Origin: an uncultured Candidatus Melainabacteria bacterium
GTDB taxonomy: Bacteria; Cyanobacteriota; Vampirovibrionia; Gastranaerophilales; Gastranaerophilaceae
NCBI GenBank assembly: GCA_934757245.1
Contig: CAKVLH010000005.1
Coordinates: 68,780 to 132,779 of the forward strand
Direction: 5' to 3'
DNA: 64,000 bases
Positions within the stretch are counted from its first letter, which is position 1, and each line of letters opens with the position of its first letter. Positions 34,449 to 43,333 of the stretch are shown piece by piece. A model generated the notes under the pieces. That model was not told the DNA's origin. It made no database searches and worked only from the letters and a program-made list of their open reading frames with translations. Both the position numbers and the translations under genes were made by a program.

Positions 34449-34795
34449 TTTCTTAAAACTTCAGCTCCATCTAAATAAACAAATTCAGGTGTAAATGTAT
34501 CGCCACAATTAACGACAATTAAAACTCTTAAACATTTTTGTAATGAATTTGGAACATCAAGTTCATGAAAACACATCATTGGAACATCTTTCCATTTCAA
34601 ATTGATTCGTGCATATTTAGCCGGAAAATCCGCGTTTAAATCATTTGTAAGCGTAAAAATAACGTGTGAAATCATATCTGTTTCAATTTTGTTTTTACAC
34701 ATCATTTCTTGTAATAATTTTATTGTAGCTGCGCCAATTGCTTCTGAACTGTTTTCTGCAACTGTAATTGCGCCTCTTATACCTTTTGATATCAT
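34445..34795 (-). CDS. aroH: chorismate mutase, AroH type
   Basis: This 116-residue trimeric enzyme converts chorismate to prephenate for Phe/Tyr. It matches the Bacillus AroH family. RGAITVAENSSEAI holds the active-site Arg near residue 7. FTLTNDLNADFPAKYAR follows, then VPMMCFHELDVPNSLQKCLRVLI with the catalytic Glu and Arg. Its place between a NUDIX gene (gap 2 bases) and a response regulator (overlap 4) is unusual for an aromatic-biosynthesis enzyme. Confidence 0.93.
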   Translation of the reverse strand: MISKGIRGAITVAENSSEAIGAATIKLLQEMMCKNKIETDMISHVIFTLTNDLNADFPAKYARINLKWKDVPMMCFHELDVPNSLQKCLRVLIVVNCGDTFTPEFVYLDGAEVLRK

Positions 34796-34797
34796 AA

Positions 34798-35343
34798 TTA
34801 ATTCTCCTCATTCAAATAAAATAAAGCTGCAAGAGTTGAAGCGGTAAGTGCAATACCATTTTCTTCCAGCTCTCTAAGCCATTTATAAACATTTTTTCTA
34901 TCAACTAAAATTCTATCAACAATCACTCCGCCATCGCTTACCGGTTGTGCAGAAAGCTTGTATTCGTTAATGTAGGCAATTGCGATTGTTACAGTTTCTG
35001 AAACACATCCAGGAGAACTTGCAACTTTGCGTGATTTAATATCGATTCTATCTGCAATTAAACCTGCTTCTTCCAATAATTCGGCTTTTATTGCGTCTTC
35101 TACAGTTTCTCCAACTCTTTCATCACCTACAAGACCTGCCGGAAGTGCAATAGAATATTCTGCAATGCCTTCTGCTACAAGTGGCGGACGTTGTTCTTTA
35201 AGAAACAAAATTTTGTTATTAGCGATTATTGGTAGAATCACAACAACATCTTTTGCATTAGGTCTGTGTGCGTAAACCCAATCTTTGCCAGATTTAGACG
35301 GTGTACTTTTTAATTGTAAAAATTTTGTATCATATAATATCAT
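34798..35343 (-). CDS. NUDIX hydrolase (ADP-ribose pyrophosphatase-like)
   Basis: A 181-residue protein with a NUDIX box GDERVGETVEDAIKAELLEEAGL (about residues 71-93). The Glu cluster that binds Mg is present, but the box Arg (R in REUXEE) is Ala. The N-terminal beta domain (WVYAHRPNAKDVVVILPI) and SPGCVSETVTIAIA segment resemble ADP-ribose pyrophosphatases. The substrate is uncertain. It starts 2 bases after the kinase gene ends and is cotranscribed with aroH. Confidence 0.88.
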   Translation of the reverse strand: MILYDTKFLQLKSTPSKSGKDWVYAHRPNAKDVVVILPIIANNKILFLKEQRPPLVAEGIAEYSIALPAGLVGDERVGETVEDAIKAELLEEAGLIADRIDIKSRKVASSPGCVSETVTIAIAYINEYKLSAQPVSDGGVIVDRILVDRKNVYKWLRELEENGIALTASTLAALFYLNEEN

Positions 35344-35345
35344 AA

Positions 35346-36692
35346 TTATTCACCATAATGTAAATTTGTATTAATTACAGCCGGAAGTTTTATTGTAAAC
35401 TCTGTATACTCGCCTTCTTCGCTTTCTACAGATAAATCTCCACCATGCGATTTAACTATCTGTAGTGCCAAATATAAGCCAAGTCCGGTACCGATTTTGC
35501 GGAATTTTTTTGCCGCAGAAAAATATTTGTTGAAAATCTTATCAATGTCAGTTTTGGAAATTCCTGCGCCAAAATCTTTAACTTTTATTACTATGAATTT
35601 TGGTATTTCACCTATTGTAATGTCAATTGGCGAATGAGCTTCACCGTATGATATGGCATTTTGAATAAGATTTTTAATAACTCTTTTTAATTGCATTTTG
35701 TCTGCAATTACGCAAATATCACGATTTGTGTCAAAATTAAGCGGATTGCCGGTTTTATTTGCTATTGGACGCATTTCTTCAATAATTTCTTCAATAAACG
35801 GTTTAAGCTTAACATTTTCTTTGTACAAGCGAACATTGCCATCTTTTACCTTGTATGTTTCAAGTACAATTTGCACTAAATCAAGAAGTTCTTTATTTGA
35901 AGCTTGCATATTTTTTAGTGCAAATTCCTGTTTATCAGAAATAGGACCGAAATTCTGATTTAAAAACAGTTCAAGCATGTTTGTTTCAGCAATAATCGGA
36001 ACTTTCAAATCATGAGTTAAAGTTGCTACAAAGTCTTCTTTAAGGCTTTCTAATTCTCTTTGATTGGTAACATTTTTTATAATTACAATAAACCTGCGTT
36101 TTTTATCTTCCAGTTTTAATTCCATAGAACTTGCGATAAAATTTGATGCTCTGTCATTTTCGATTGATATATCATCTTCATTAAGAGTTTGTAAATTTTT
36201 GTTTTTTTCAACTTGTACAAAATCTGCTAAAGAAGCTCCAATTAAGTCTTTACCTTGAACATTAAACCATTCGCAGATTTTAGGTGTAGCTCTTAATATA
36301 TTGTAATCTTCGTCAATTACGATTAATCCATCTGAAAGCGAATTGATAACTGCTTCTAAGAATTTATTTTGCCTATGTAGCTCTGTTTGATATTCTGTAA
36401 TCATTTTTTCTCTGTCATAAAGCGTTTCAATCATTCGGTTAATACTTTCAGCAAGCGGTTCTGTACTTGGCAAATCCATTTTTTCCACTTTTTTAGATAA
36501 ATCACCGTAACGAACAGAGTTAACTGTTTTGGTAATAACTCCGAAATAGTCATTGATTTTTGACCATTTTTTTCTTGCTTGTCTTGCAAAAATGAATAAA
36601 AAAATCAGTGTCCCAAGAACAAAAATATTCAATACATGAATACAAAAAGCACTTTTGTCTGCAAGGTAAAAATTCAATATTTCCATTAGCAT
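35346..36692 (-). CDS. PAS-containing sensor histidine kinase
   Basis: A 448-residue membrane kinase with one N-terminal transmembrane segment (FCIHVLNIFVLGTLIFLFIFARQ). A HAMP/coiled-coil-like linker, then a PAS domain (LEAVINSLSDGLIVIDEDYNIL..., about 115-220), follows. The H-box FVATLTHDLKVP carries the phospho-His (near 237). HATPase boxes are NLIQNAISYG, VKDFGAGIS and GTGLGLYLALQI. It heads an operon with NUDIX, aroH and a receiver protein. The signal is unknown; most of the sensor is cytoplasmic. Confidence 0.93.
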   Translation of the reverse strand: MLMEILNFYLADKSAFCIHVLNIFVLGTLIFLFIFARQARKKWSKINDYFGVITKTVNSVRYGDLSKKVEKMDLPSTEPLAESINRMIETLYDREKMITEYQTELHRQNKFLEAVINSLSDGLIVIDEDYNILRATPKICEWFNVQGKDLIGASLADFVQVEKNKNLQTLNEDDISIENDRASNFIASSMELKLEDKKRRFIVIIKNVTNQRELESLKEDFVATLTHDLKVPIIAETNMLELFLNQNFGPISDKQEFALKNMQASNKELLDLVQIVLETYKVKDGNVRLYKENVKLKPFIEEIIEEMRPIANKTGNPLNFDTNRDICVIADKMQLKRVIKNLIQNAISYGEAHSPIDITIGEIPKFIVIKVKDFGAGISKTDIDKIFNKYFSAAKKFRKIGTGLGLYLALQIVKSHGGDLSVESEEGEYTEFTIKLPAVINTNLHYGE

Positions 36693-36824
36693 GCCATACT
36701 TGTCCTATTTTTATATTTTATGATACAATTATAGCAGAAAAGGAGTATAAGGGAGAAGGATATTTTAAACGGGGTTTTCTTGTTTGATTTGAGCCTAAAA
36801 CCTTAAGAAAAGTCGGATTTATTG

Positions 36825-37619
36825 ATGAATAAGATTTATAGATTACTTTTGGGAGTATTTTGCTTAATAAGCGCATCTTGCGTTTATGCGGCTGATAGAT
36901 TTGATATTTTACCGGATTTGCCGGAACCTTTGGCTAACGCTGCGCAAGCATCTTCTGTATCTACTACCAATGATGCTACTAATACGTTAACAACGCAATC
37001 AATCGGACAAGAACCAAATCTTGTATCTATAGTATTTTCGCTGATTTTTGTTGTTTTGTTGATTTATGCAACAGGAATTATTTACGCAAAATTAAATAAA
37101 TTAGGTTTGGTAACCTTAAAAAAACAAATGGGTGAGAATGCAAATTCGCATGTTTCAGTTGTTTCAACAACTCCTTTAGGTAATAATAAATCTTTACATG
37201 TCGTTGAACTTGACGGAAAAAGAATGTTAATTGGAGCATCAACAAATTCAATTCATCTAATTAAAGATTTGGGAAGTTTTCCGCCCGAAGAATTTGAAGA
37301 AGGGGAATATTCAAAGATTGAAATTCCTAATATCAGAATTCCAAAAATTGAAATTCCAAAAATAGAAATTCCCGGATTCACAAAAGTTGTAAGCAAAAAA
37401 GTTGCAGAGGACGAAGAAAGCGCACAGACAAATGAAAAAGAGTCTGACAATTTTGAAATCTCGGATATTTATGTTGAAGATGAAGAAAATTCTGATGGAA
37501 TTATAGATAAATTGTTCCATACTGCGACAGAAGAAACAAATCATGTTGTTGAAGAAAAAGAGAACGAGCATAAAGTTGATCCTGACGAATTTGCTTTGTA
37601 TAAGAAATATTTGAGCTAA
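36825..37619 (+). CDS. FliO-like membrane protein with IP(K/N)IEIP repeats
   Basis: A 264-residue protein with a signal peptide (NKIYRLLLGVFCLISASCVYA), a short periplasmic stretch and one transmembrane segment (SIVFSLIFVVLLIYATGIIYAKL). Then comes a small FliO-type domain (VSVVSTTPLGNNKSLHVVELDGKRMLIGASTNSIHLIKDL). FliO assists assembly of the flagellar export gate. The tail holds a five-residue repeat (KIEIP NIRIP KIEIP KIEIP) and an acidic region. No other flagellar gene is present. TTG three bases earlier is an alternative start. The neuB-like gene follows after 20 bases. Confidence 0.7.
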   Translation: MNKIYRLLLGVFCLISASCVYAADRFDILPDLPEPLANAAQASSVSTTNDATNTLTTQSIGQEPNLVSIVFSLIFVVLLIYATGIIYAKLNKLGLVTLKKQMGENANSHVSVVSTTPLGNNKSLHVVELDGKRMLIGASTNSIHLIKDLGSFPPEEFEEGEYSKIEIPNIRIPKIEIPKIEIPGFTKVVSKKVAEDEESAQTNEKESDNFEISDIYVEDEENSDGIIDKLFHTATEETNHVVEEKENEHKVDPDEFALYKKYLS

Positions 37620-37639
37620 ATGTTTTAAGAGGAGTGCTA

Positions 37640-38509
37640 ATGACTAAGTGTGTGAAAATTGCAAATAAGGTAATTGGCGATGGTTATCCTTGTTTTATAA
37701 TTGCTGAAATAGGAATTAATCATAATGGTTCTGTTAGTTTAGCAAAAAAGATGATAGATATAGCAGTAACAACTGGATGTGATGCTGTTAAATTCCAAAA
37801 ACGAACAATTGATGTCGTTTATACGAAAGAAGAACTGGCAAAAGAAAGAAAAAGTGTATTTGGAAATACTAATGGCGATTTAAAACGTGGTTTGGAATTC
37901 GGTGAAGCTGAATATAAAGAAATTGATGAATATTGTAAGAAAAAGGGGATAATTTGGTTTGCATCTTGTTGGGATGAAGCTTCTGTTGATTTTATTGAGA
38001 AATTTAATGTTCCTTGTTATAAAATAGCTTCAGCTTCATTAACTGATGATAATTTGCTTAAATATACAAAATCAAAAGGCAAACCTATATTGCTTTCGAC
38101 GGGCATGAGTACAATGGAAGAAATTAGACATGCTGTATCAATTTTAGGCGAAGATAATCTTGTTATTTATCATTGTACATCGACTTATCCTTCTGATACC
38201 GGAGAAATGAATTTGCGCGTTATTCCTGAATTTAAAAAAGAATTTTCTTGCCCAATCGGTTATTCAGGTCATGAAAGAGGGATAACTCCTTCTGTTATAG
38301 CTGTTGTCATGGGTGCAAATTCGGTAGAACGTCATATTACGAATGATAGGACTAACTGGGGGTCAGACCAAGCAGCAAGCCTTGAAACTGCTGGACTTTA
38401 TCACATGGTAAGAGATATAAGACAAGTTCCGATTCTTTTAGGTGATGGAGTAAAAGTTGTTTACGACAGAGAGCTTCCTATTATTGAAAAGTTAAGAAGG
38501 GTGCGCTAG
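37640..38509 (+). CDS. NeuB-family ulosonic-acid synthase lacking SAF domain
   Basis: A 289-residue TIM-barrel enzyme that condenses phosphoenolpyruvate with a sugar aldehyde. Family motifs: FIIAEIGINHNG, AVKFQKR, FASCWDEASVDF, YKIASASLTD, LLSTGMST, YHCTSTYP and PIGYSGHERG. Sialic acid synthases have a C-terminal SAF (antifreeze-like) domain of about 60 residues; here the protein stops after GDGVKVVYDRELPIIEKL. The product could be sialic, legionaminic, KDN or a Kdo-type acid. AGAGGAG lies 5 bases before the ATG. The KdsC-type phosphatase begins one base after its stop codon, so they act in sequence. Confidence 0.85.
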   Translation: MTKCVKIANKVIGDGYPCFIIAEIGINHNGSVSLAKKMIDIAVTTGCDAVKFQKRTIDVVYTKEELAKERKSVFGNTNGDLKRGLEFGEAEYKEIDEYCKKKGIIWFASCWDEASVDFIEKFNVPCYKIASASLTDDNLLKYTKSKGKPILLSTGMSTMEEIRHAVSILGEDNLVIYHCTSTYPSDTGEMNLRVIPEFKKEFSCPIGYSGHERGITPSVIAVVMGANSVERHITNDRTNWGSDQAASLETAGLYHMVRDIRQVPILLGDGVKVVYDRELPIIEKLRRVR

Positions 38510-38510
38510 T

Positions 38511-38990
38511 ATGACTTTGAATTTACCCGATAGTATAAAATTTGTTATTACAGATTTTGACGGAATTGTTACAGACAATTGCGTTTATATTGATTCTAAA
38601 GGCGAAATGACACGAAAACTTAATTTTAAAGATGTAATGGCGTTTTCAATTCTTAGAAAAAACGGGTATCATATTGGAATAATTTCCGGCGAAAAAAATT
38701 CAGCAATTGAGATTCTTGCTAAAAAATTTAATATTGAAGAAGTGCATCAAGGAATTCGAATCAAGATTGATGTTATCAAATCTATAGTTGAACGCTACAA
38801 TTTAAAAGAAGACGAGTTTGTTTATATAGGTGATGATATTAATGATGTAGAAGCGCTAAGTTTTGCAAAATATGCGATTACAGTTCCTGATGCAGTTGCA
38901 AAAGTAAAAGCAATAAAAGGAATTCTGACTACAACTGCCAGAGGTGGAGAAGGCGCGTTTAGAGAAGTTGTTGACAGTATTGTGCGCTAA
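38511..38990 (+). CDS. KdsC-type HAD phosphatase
   Basis: A 159-residue tetrameric C0-type HAD phosphatase. The nucleophile is the first Asp of TDFDGIVTDN. Further motifs are GIISGEKN, the Lys in IKIDVIK and the Mg site YIGDDINDVEAL. The tail TTTARGGEGAFREVVD reaches a neighbour's active site in the family. It dephosphorylates Kdo-8-P or a nonulosonate-9-P. Coupling to a NeuB-like synthase favours the second; a Kdo role cannot be excluded because kdsB is 6 kb away. Confidence 0.9.
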   Translation: MTLNLPDSIKFVITDFDGIVTDNCVYIDSKGEMTRKLNFKDVMAFSILRKNGYHIGIISGEKNSAIEILAKKFNIEEVHQGIRIKIDVIKSIVERYNLKEDEFVYIGDDINDVEALSFAKYAITVPDAVAKVKAIKGILTTTARGGEGAFREVVDSIVR

Positions 38991-39029
38991 AGAGTCTTGT
39001 AGTTGTATGTCTAAACAGACGAGGTAAAA

Positions 39030-41012
39030 ATGAATTTATACGAACTATCCGAAATAGCAGATAAAAGGTTTTCTCATGGAGAAGAAATCCCGCAAAATAT
39101 TGTTGAAGGGGTTAAAAACATTGTTTCAAACGGTGGTTTTATCGGTATGGCACAAATAAATCCGATTGCAGGAAATATAGAATACAACGCCAAAAAAATT
39201 GCTAAGTATATTAAATATTCTTGCAAAATTGGCTTAGATTTAGTTGTGTTTCCGGAACTTGCACTCATGGGTTATCCGATTGAAGATACAATTGATCGAC
39301 ATCCTATTATTGTTGAAGAAAATATTAAATGGCTAAAAGGATTAGCAAAAATAACTGTCGGAACAACTGCTCTTGTAGGATTTGTTGAACCTCGAAAAAA
39401 AGACGCGGAAGGTAAAAAATATTTTAATTCTGTTGCAATTTTAAAAGATGGAAAAATCGCCGGAATTATTAGAAAATCGCTCCTTCCGAATTACTCAGAA
39501 TTTAATGACTACAGATATATTGAACCTTCACCGGTAGTAGGAGTTCAACCGACAGAAACTTTGGGTATTTTTGATAAAGATGCGATAAAAGATTGCAGTA
39601 AAATTTTTGAGAAATATGGAATTTCAATTTGTGAAGATTGTTGGAACAATAAAGAATTTTTTGATAAAAACTTGTACGAAAAAGATCCGATTGACGAACT
39701 AGCACAAGAAAATCCCGAAATATTTATTAATTGTTCAGCTTCACCAACAAGAGCCAAAAAAGAGCAATTGAAACACAATATGCTATCATTCATTGCGAAA
39801 AAATATGGAACTCCAATTGTTTATGTTAACCAAGTTGGTGCAATTGATAACAGCTCTTTTGACGGTTCAAGTAGAGTGTTTGATGCGGACGGGAAATTAT
39901 TAGCAAGAGCAAAATCTTTCGAAGAACAGTTTTTGATTGTTAATCCGAAAGAAAAAATCGGCAAAATCTATCCGCTTACTAAAGGATTGGATAAATCATT
40001 GAATGAACAAAAAGTTTTCACGCTGGAATACGAATCCGATTTAGAGAGAACATATAAAACTATTGTTCAGGGAATTCGTGATTACTTTAAAAAATGTGGT
40101 TTTAAACGTGCAGTTTTAGGATTATCCGGAGGCTTGGATTCTACTGTTTGTGCTGTTCTTTTAGCTGACGCTATTGGTAAAGAAAATGTATTTGGGGTTT
40201 CTATGCCATCTCACATCACAAGTAAAGAAAGCAAATCTGATGCGGAACAATTAGCGCACAATTTGGGTATCAATTTTACAGAGGCGACAATTCGTCCAAT
40301 GATTGACACCACAACGGAGTGTTTGAATGAACTGTTTAAGACCGTTGAAAGTAAGTGGGACGGACGTTACAAGACTTCATTTACGCCTGATAATATTCAA
40401 GCGCGTTCTAGGGCGATGTTCTTGTGGGGTATTAGTAATGAATTTGCTTCTTGTATTCCGATTGCAACTTCTGACAAATCAGAATTGTATATGGGTTATG
40501 CAACTATAAATGGCGATATGTCCGGTGGTTTTGCTCCGATTGCGGATGTTCCTAAGACAAAACTCTTTGCATTTGCGCGTTGGATGAATGCTAACCGCGA
40601 GGACAAGAATGCTATTCCGGAGGCAATTATTCTTAAAAAACCGGGGGCAGAACTTGCAATTGACCCTAAAACAGGAAAACCGCTTATTGCAGAAGATGCA
40701 CTTATGCCTTACGAATTCTTGGATGAAATTATTTGGCGTGTTGAAAACAAAAACGAAGGTTATCATGACCTTTTAGAGACAGAGTTTGTTTATGAAAAGC
40801 ATAATCAAGTTTCTAAAGAACAAAAGATTGAATGGCTTGATAAATTCTTCAGACGAATGTCTACAGCGCTTTATAAATGGTCGATTTTACCACCTTCTGT
40901 TATTGTAGAATCTCGTTCTATCAATAAATATGATTACAGACAACCGATTACATCTTCACGAATTAATTATAAAGGTGTTGAAGATGATTATATTGAAACC
41001 AGCTTGCAATAA
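39030..41012 (+). CDS. nadE: glutamine-dependent NAD+ synthetase
   Basis: This 660-residue two-domain enzyme makes NAD+ from nicotinate adenine dinucleotide. The N-terminal nitrilase-type glutaminase has Glu in FPELALMGYP, Lys in RKSLLPNYSEF and the nucleophile Cys in ICEDCW. The C-terminal synthetase (from about residue 345) has the PP-loop GLSGGLDSTVCAVLL and SDKSELYMGYATINGDMSGGFAPI. The C-terminus includes KWSILPPSVIVESRSINKYDYRQP. Length and order are typical of the glutamine-using form. Confidence 0.96.
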   Translation: MNLYELSEIADKRFSHGEEIPQNIVEGVKNIVSNGGFIGMAQINPIAGNIEYNAKKIAKYIKYSCKIGLDLVVFPELALMGYPIEDTIDRHPIIVEENIKWLKGLAKITVGTTALVGFVEPRKKDAEGKKYFNSVAILKDGKIAGIIRKSLLPNYSEFNDYRYIEPSPVVGVQPTETLGIFDKDAIKDCSKIFEKYGISICEDCWNNKEFFDKNLYEKDPIDELAQENPEIFINCSASPTRAKKEQLKHNMLSFIAKKYGTPIVYVNQVGAIDNSSFDGSSRVFDADGKLLARAKSFEEQFLIVNPKEKIGKIYPLTKGLDKSLNEQKVFTLEYESDLERTYKTIVQGIRDYFKKCGFKRAVLGLSGGLDSTVCAVLLADAIGKENVFGVSMPSHITSKESKSDAEQLAHNLGINFTEATIRPMIDTTTECLNELFKTVESKWDGRYKTSFTPDNIQARSRAMFLWGISNEFASCIPIATSDKSELYMGYATINGDMSGGFAPIADVPKTKLFAFARWMNANREDKNAIPEAIILKKPGAELAIDPKTGKPLIAEDALMPYEFLDEIIWRVENKNEGYHDLLETEFVYEKHNQVSKEQKIEWLDKFFRRMSTALYKWSILPPSVIVESRSINKYDYRQPITSSRINYKGVEDDYIETSLQ

Positions 41013-41020
41013 TCAACTGC

Positions 41021-41692
41021 TTATTGATTGTTGAATCCCGGTGAAGTTAATGGTAAATTTTTGTAACCTTCATTGGCGAAAACGGTTTTCTTAATATACT
41101 TATTTGTATGATTACCTTTTTCTAAAAGTTGTTTTAAAACATTTTCTCTTGTAACAAGAGTAGATTCCAAGTTGTTTGATTCCGGATAACGTTTAAGAAT
41201 TTCTGTCCAAACAATTGCTTCCATTGTCCAAGCATAAGTTTCTTCACTTAGAGAATTATATTCATCTTGGTGTAAAGCTTCGTGCGCAAGTAGTGCTGCT
41301 AAAGCTCCCGGAGGTGCATATTCATGTTTAGGGTTGATATAAACGTACAAACGTCCTCTTTTTTTCCAACCAACAGCATCAAATGTTGCATAGGCTTCAT
41401 TTATTTCGGATAAATCTTTAAACATAACTTTGACAGGCATTTGAGTAACGTTGTATCCTAATAAAGCTTTGCGTGAGAATTCTCCTGATGTATCTTTTAA
41501 CATGTCTAAAGCCACATGAAAAATTTGTTCGTTTGAAATATCTTTATATTCATCAGAAATGCTATTTATGTATTCTTGGGTGTATTTAGCCGGTAATTTT
41601 ACGTTAGAAGGAACCGGCTCATAGGATTTTGCAAAAACTGGTGTAATTGCAAGACTAAGAAAAATTGCTAAACTAATAAGTCGTCTTTTCAT
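41021..41692 (-). CDS. secreted protein with HExxH motif
   Basis: The product is 223 residues long with a clear signal peptide (MKRRLISLAIFLSLAITPVFA). The mature part contains ALLAHEALHQDEYNSLSEETYAW, a zinc-metallopeptidase-like HExxH with a downstream Glu, so it may be a gluzincin-type periplasmic peptidase. The family is not recognised. The frame is open upstream through a dispersed repeat, but AGAGGATGG lies 7 bases before the ATG at 41692 and the signal peptide begins there, so this start is chosen. Confidence 0.75.
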   Translation of the reverse strand: MKRRLISLAIFLSLAITPVFAKSYEPVPSNVKLPAKYTQEYINSISDEYKDISNEQIFHVALDMLKDTSGEFSRKALLGYNVTQMPVKVMFKDLSEINEAYATFDAVGWKKRGRLYVYINPKHEYAPPGALAALLAHEALHQDEYNSLSEETYAWTMEAIVWTEILKRYPESNNLESTLVTRENVLKQLLEKGNHTNKYIKKTVFANEGYKNLPLTSPGFNNQ

Positions 41693-41790
41693 AAAACCAT
41701 CCTCTACTTTTATATTATTATATACTTTCAGTTTAGCAAAAGTCAAAAAGTGTTTGATTTTTTTTACTATCTGGGGTGGTTTATATTTAT

Positions 41791-41850
41791 AACACCCTCT
41801 CCCGCCTTCAGCACCCTCTCCATGTAGAATTGATAAAAGGATAGGGGAGC
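41791..41850. repeat. CCCTCTCC dispersed repeat, copy C
   Basis: Nearly identical to the first 60 bases of copy A at 14261 (AACACCCTCTCCCGCCTTC, GCACCCTCTCCATGTAGAAT). It lies between the HExxH gene and the lipid kinase gene. Confidence 0.75.
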
Positions 41851-41873
41851 TGGACATTTAAACAGAAATTAGA

Positions 41874-42728
41874 TTAGCACGAATAAATATTAATTAAATC
41901 CTTCATAATTCCAAAATCTAAATCTTCAGTAAATTTTGTTTTTTCTCCATCAATATGAGCCAAACTATAATTATTTTTAATCTTAAAACCTTTAGCCTTA
42001 ATGTATTCTGCAATTCGTGAATTTGTTTTTAAGTTCAACAATATCTTTAAAAATTCAAAGAAAAACAATATCGGATTTTGAGTTTTTAGTATAAAAATAT
42101 CAAACAAACCGTCATCTAATTTTGAATTCTTTGCAATCGAAAACAAACTCTTATACATATTTCCTGCATTTGCAACAATAATACAAGAAGCCTTAATTGT
42201 TCGCATTTCATTATTTATAATTACTGAATACTCTTTATTTTTAAGTCTTAGTGCAAAAATTATTCCGGCAATAAAGTAGGCAAAATATCCAAATTTATTC
42301 TTTAATGATTGAGGAGTTTTTCCGATTATATCAGCGTCATACCCTAGCCCACAACGAAGAACAGAAAGTTTGTTATTAACTGTCATAACATCAATTTTAG
42401 TGGTATTTTCTATATCAATAACTTTCAAAGCCTTTGACACATTATTTATCCCAAGATTTGCCACTAACAAGTTTGCTGTACCTGTAGGAATGATTCCTAA
42501 AGTTTTATTTGTATTAACTAAATATGGCAAAACCTTGTTAACTGTTCCATCTCCGCCTACAACTAGAATTGTGTCAAAGGTTTCCATATCAACGTCTTGC
42601 AATTCATCAATAGTTATAAATTGAAAACGTGTTTGTTTTTTCAAAAGCAATGTTTGAATCTTTCGCCTGTATTTTATGGCTCGTTTTCTTCCGGCACTAA
42701 AATTTGATACAACAAGAACGTTATTCAT
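41874..42728 (-). CDS. diacylglycerol kinase-family lipid kinase
   Basis: A 284-residue soluble lipid kinase of the DagK/YegS family. VVGGDGTVNKVLPYL is the nucleotide loop, followed by GIIPTGTANLLVANLGI. The C-terminal beta domain has SKLDDGLFDIFIL and a final DGE motif (HIDGEKTKF). It would phosphorylate diacylglycerol, sphingoid or another lipid alcohol. It overlaps the PAP2 gene by 8 bases, and with the radical SAM gene forms a three-gene operon likely to handle a membrane lipid. Confidence 0.9.
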   Translation of the reverse strand: MNNVLVVSNFSAGRKRAIKYRRKIQTLLLKKQTRFQFITIDELQDVDMETFDTILVVGGDGTVNKVLPYLVNTNKTLGIIPTGTANLLVANLGINNVSKALKVIDIENTTKIDVMTVNNKLSVLRCGLGYDADIIGKTPQSLKNKFGYFAYFIAGIIFALRLKNKEYSVIINNEMRTIKASCIIVANAGNMYKSLFSIAKNSKLDDGLFDIFILKTQNPILFFFEFLKILLNLKTNSRIAEYIKAKGFKIKNNYSLAHIDGEKTKFTEDLDFGIMKDLINIYSC

Positions 42729-43332
42729 TATCTACTCCTTTTGAAAAAAGTTTTGTGTAAATAGATAACAAAAATAACCCCAATATATACGCCCCGATTA
42801 CATCTGTCGGATTGTGGACTCCAAGCCAAATTCTTGAAATCCCGACAAACAAAATCCAAATTATGGATAGAATAATGCCAACAAATAGCCAAACTTTGTT
42901 TTTGCAATACTTATGAATAAAATAAATCACCATTCCCCATAGGCACATTGTAACCAAACTATGGCTTGAAACATAACTAAAACTATGCGGGTGAATTACA
43001 AGTTGAATTTCAAATGGCGGTCTTGGTCGATGTACAAGTGGTTTAATTATACAGTTCAATAGAAACGTAACAAGCGGAATTGAGCATAAAAAGACGATTG
43101 ATTTATACTCTCTTTTCTTGAAAAACAAAATACTTCCAACAATCAAAGGCAGAGCAATCATTATTGAATACAATTTGCAATCAGGAAGTAACGGAATCCA
43201 CAAAGGCAGATTTTTCAAAACACATTGCAAATGCAAAATGAAAGCCTTGTCCCATAAATTTATTATGGGACAAGATTTCACTATTATTGAAAAAATTATA
43301 AATATTGCAAGTAGCAACAATGATTTTTTCAT
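42721..43332 (-). CDS. PAP2-family membrane phosphatase
   Basis: A 203-residue membrane enzyme with five to six transmembrane segments. The three catalytic motifs are present: KPLVHRPRPP, SYVSSHS (PSGH-like) and SRIWLGVHNPTDVIGA with the nucleophilic His. It dephosphorylates phosphatidate or undecaprenyl diphosphate. The preferred start (MKKSLLLLAIF) is 2 bases after the radical SAM stop codon; longer in-frame Mets would overlap that gene by 75 bases. Confidence 0.88.
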   Translation of the reverse strand: MKKSLLLLAIFIIFSIIVKSCPIINLWDKAFILHLQCVLKNLPLWIPLLPDCKLYSIMIALPLIVGSILFFKKREYKSIVFLCSIPLVTFLLNCIIKPLVHRPRPPFEIQLVIHPHSFSYVSSHSLVTMCLWGMVIYFIHKYCKNKVWLFVGIILSIIWILFVGISRIWLGVHNPTDVIGAYILGLFLLSIYTKLFSKGVDNE

Positions 43333-43333
43333 A

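Noticed and set aside
41693..41857. N-terminal extension of the HExxH protein
   Set aside because: The extension reads through a dispersed repeat and would hide a normal signal peptide; a ribosome-binding site lies at the internal start.
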